From G963691885 sp963691885 (GTDB lineage Bacteria > Pseudomonadota > Alphaproteobacteria > UBA8366 > Aestuariispiraceae): a stretch of DNA of 64,000 nucleotides. The notes under the pieces are model-generated. The model saw only the letters and a list, made by a program, of their open reading frames with translations, searched no databases and was not told where the DNA came from. The stretch lies in contig OY829843.1 in NCBI GenBank assembly GCA_963691885.1, positions 1 through 64,000 of the forward strand. The letters are read 5' to 3'. Numbering within the stretch: position 1 is the first letter of the stretch; the number at the start of each line of letters is the position of its first letter. Of this stretch, positions 62,355 to 64,000 are shown piece by piece. The translations under genes were made by a program, and so were the position numbers.

Positions 62355-63071
62355 TTAGTGCTTTCTCCATTCTTCGATGACGACCTGTGCTTCTTTCAGT
62401 GAGTAGAATAGTTCCCCGTTGAGCAGTTCGTCTCTGAACCTGGCGTTGAAGCTTTCGCAGTAACCGTTTTCCCAGGGGGACCCCGGTTCTATGTAAGCAG
62501 TGCTGGCGCCAACGGCCTTGATCCATTTTCTGACAGCTTCGGCCACGAACTCCGGCCCGTTATCAGATCTGATGTATTCGGGAACACCCCGCAGGATGAA
62601 GAGATCGGTCAAGACATCAATAACGTCTGTCGAGTTAAGCTTTCGTTTGACGCGGATCGACAGGCATTCGCGGCTGTATTCATCCAGGATATTGAGTATC
62701 CTGAATGCTCTTCCATCTTCTGTTCGGTGATGCACGAAGTCGTATGACCAAACATGGTTGATATGCTGAGGCCGCAGACGAATGCACGATCCATCATTCA
62801 GCCAAAGCCGCCTTCTCTTCGGTTGCTTCATGGGAACCTTCAACCCTTCGCGTCGCCAGAGCCGCTCGACCCTCTTGTCATTGATTTGCCAGCCACTGTC
62901 TCTCAACAGCGCAGCAATCCGACGATAGCCATATCGCCCGTACTGACGGGTCAGTTCGACCATATCGGCAATCAGACGCTCTTCATCTTCACAACCCTTG
63001 GGAACGTGCCGTTGCGTGGAACGGTGTTGTCCCAGAACAGCGCAAACACGGCGTTCAGATACAGGCATCAT
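62355..63071 (-). pseudogene. IS3 OrfB, C-terminally truncated
   Basis: 238 residues with the DDE core: VWSYDFVHHRTEDGRAF (Asp), EYIRSDNGPEFVAEAV (Asp) and SPWENGYCESFNARFRDE (Glu). A TAC-to-TAA change after EEWRKH stops it, and only NTKRPH remains beyond, so about 35 residues are lost. Confidence 0.85.
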
Positions 63072-63112
63072 GTCCCGAAGATGATCAACGCAGGCACGAC
63101 GGCGCGAAGGGC

Positions 63113-63391
63113 TTAAAAGTTTCCCTTCGCAGCTTCCTTCAATATCAGCTTGTCGAGGGTCAGATCCGAGACTGCGCGACGTAGTCGCTCATTCTCCTGC
63201 TGCAAACGCTTCAACTCGCGAACCTGATCAGTTCCCATGCCGCCATATTGCTTCCGCCAACGATAATACGTCTGCTCGACAATCCCTATCGACCGTATCG
63301 CATCAAGGCGGCTCTGGCCTTGGCCTACCAAAACTTCCACCTGACGCAACTTTGTAACAATTTCTTCCGGCTTATGCGTGTAAATGGCCAT
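63113..63391 (-). CDS. IS3 OrfA (IS407-like)
   Basis: 92 residues, identical to the OrfA at 39898-40176. HTH and leucine-rich tail intact. Confidence 0.88.
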   Translation of the reverse strand: MAIYTHKPEEIVTKLRQVEVLVGQGQSRLDAIRSIGIVEQTYYRWRKQYGGMGTDQVRELKRLQQENERLRRAVSDLTLDKLILKEAAKGNF

Positions 63392-63450
63392 CTCTGATCC
63401 TCCATTTTCTTAACTATAGCGGTGGACCAATTCAGTGGGGGAGGACCACC

Positions 63451-63682
63451 TGGGAAAACGGCTACTGCAAAAGCTTCAACGCCAGGTTCAGAGACGAACT
63501 GCTCAACAGGGAGCTATTCTACACACTGAAAGAAGCGCAGGTTGTCAACGAAGAATGGAGAAAGCACTACAATACGAAACGACCACACAGTGCCTTGGGA
63601 TATCGTCCGCCAGCCCCAGAAGCAGTTGTACCGATAGACCTAAAACCAACCATGCACTACCGTTCAATCTGGACCAATCGGT
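63451..63682 (+). pseudogene. IS3 OrfB C-terminal fragment
   Basis: WENGYCKSFNARFRDELLNRE...HYNTKRPHSALGYRPPAPEA and on to a TAG at 63680-63682. It is a slightly different copy of the same IS3 type, in opposite orientation, cut at the GSP/WENGYC position by the neighbouring IS3 end. Confidence 0.82.
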
Positions 63683-63698
63683 AGGAGCAGGTCAATCC

Positions 63699-64000
63699 AT
63701 GGCTACAAGAAAAGCGAAACACAATATTGATTATATGCTGGTCGCCGATGTGACGCTGGACGGCACGGTCCTGCGCTTGACCGGATCGGGGGGACCACGG
63801 CCCTATCGCGCTTCCACGGCGCTGATTTCCGGTCTGCAATCCGGGAATATCAAAGATCTGTTCGACCCGGCAGACAGGCCGCATATCCAATCGGTCCTTT
63901 CCGAATATCGCCGCAAGACCCCGCCCCAGCGCCACCTGCTGGAAGTCAGAAGCGGCGGGTCGAAGATTTTGTGCAACGTTGATATTGGCGGCATTGCCGG
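63699..64000 (+). CDS. start of a PAS-like protein, runs off the window
   Basis: An open frame of at least 100 codons from ATG at 63699 (preceded by TAGGAGCAGG). It reads MLVADVTLDGTVLRLTGSGG and later LFDPADRPHIQSVLSEYRR, then RHLLEVRSGGSKILCNVDIG. The DPADRPHI-type turn followed by helix and paired strands is like the second half of a PAS fold, so a sensor kinase or diguanylate cyclase is possible. Only the start is visible. Confidence 0.5.
   Translation, partial: MATRKAKHNIDYMLVADVTLDGTVLRLTGSGGPRPYRASTALISGLQSGNIKDLFDPADRPHIQSVLSEYRRKTPPQRHLLEVRSGGSKILCNVDIGGIA

Larger units (their letters stand above)
62338..63450 (-). mobile_element. IS3-family (IS407-like) element, 3' truncated
   Basis: The end at 63450 is TGGTCCTCCCCCACTGAATT (inverted), identical to that at 39841. 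orfA and most of orfB follow on the minus strand. At about 62338 the orfB sequence ends abruptly and the other IS end is missing. It is inserted into a second IS3 fragment at 63451. Confidence 0.85.

Noticed and set aside
63657..63994. minus-strand frames near the right edge
   Set aside because: They are shadows of the plus-strand PAS-like frame, which has a binding site and continues to the window end.

Overview
The window looks like an accessory region from the genome of an alphaproteobacterium, most likely a marine, roseobacter-like or Rhodospirillales-type heterotroph. The basis is the style of the proteins (ABC sugar/polyol importers, LacI, LysR and AcoR-type regulators, GMC and HisD-type dehydrogenases, CoA-thioester catabolism) and the insertion-sequence families. 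Everything is catabolic or mobile. There are no ribosomal, replication or other housekeeping genes, no complete RNA gene and no CRISPR array. No phage genes and no tyrosine or serine integrase were seen.

Region 1 (1-11.15 kb) is one long minus-strand operon. In transcription order it holds an ABC ATPase, a solute-binding protein, two permeases, a single-domain and a two-domain SnoaL/NTF2-fold protein, a HisD/HpsN-like dehydrogenase, an internally deleted SDR minigene, a LacI repressor, another two-domain SnoaL-like protein and a cupin that runs off the window. A fourth SnoaL-like gene is divergent, and two near-perfect LacI-type operators lie in the shared promoter. Region 2 (11.4-19.7 kb) is an insertion-sequence graveyard (IS481-like, IS66, IS256, several IS3 and IS6) around a two-domain ABM-like secreted protein with a divergent LysR gene. 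Region 3 (19.9-30.0 kb) is a catabolic cluster: PuuE-like deacetylase/amidohydrolase, two MmgE/PrpD proteins, broken MaoC, acyl-CoA dehydrogenase, enoyl-CoA hydratase, amidase, phenylacetate-CoA-ligase-like enzyme and a CoA-transferase. This set suggests hydrolysis of an amide or cyclic amide, CoA activation and beta-oxidation-like breakdown. IS6 ends bound it on both sides.

Region 4 (30.3-42.3 kb) mixes insertion sequences (an IS256 carrying a nested IS630, a second inverted IS630, truncated IS21, IS3 and IS110) with a caspase-like peptidase, a secreted acetamidase/formamidase-family protein, a TAXI-like lipidless binding protein, a ribbon-helix-helix protein and a possible TnpB fragment. 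Region 5 (42.4-50.8 kb) is a five-gene ABC importer of the GlpSTPQV type with an SDR and a divergent AcoR/DhaR-like regulator. The regulator's AAA+ domain has lost the GAFTGA and Walker B motifs. IS3 ends that face each other frame this cassette.

Region 6 (51.6-64 kb) holds a CaiB-LysR deletion chimera, a GMC oxidoreductase, an IS6 split by a complete IS66, a three-gene quinate/shikimate-type operon (type II dehydroquinase, FAD dehydrogenase, QuiC-like 3-dehydroshikimate dehydratase), an orphan Hpt protein, IS3 remains and the start of a PAS-like protein.

Two identical 56-bp copies of a tRNA 3' end (probably tRNA-Thr), including CCA, lie in direct orientation at 11,409 and 51,569. They bracket about 40 kb and are the best candidates for island attachment sites. 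The window therefore reads as a patchwork of catabolic cassettes moved and trimmed by insertion sequences, with several deletion-born chimeric genes.
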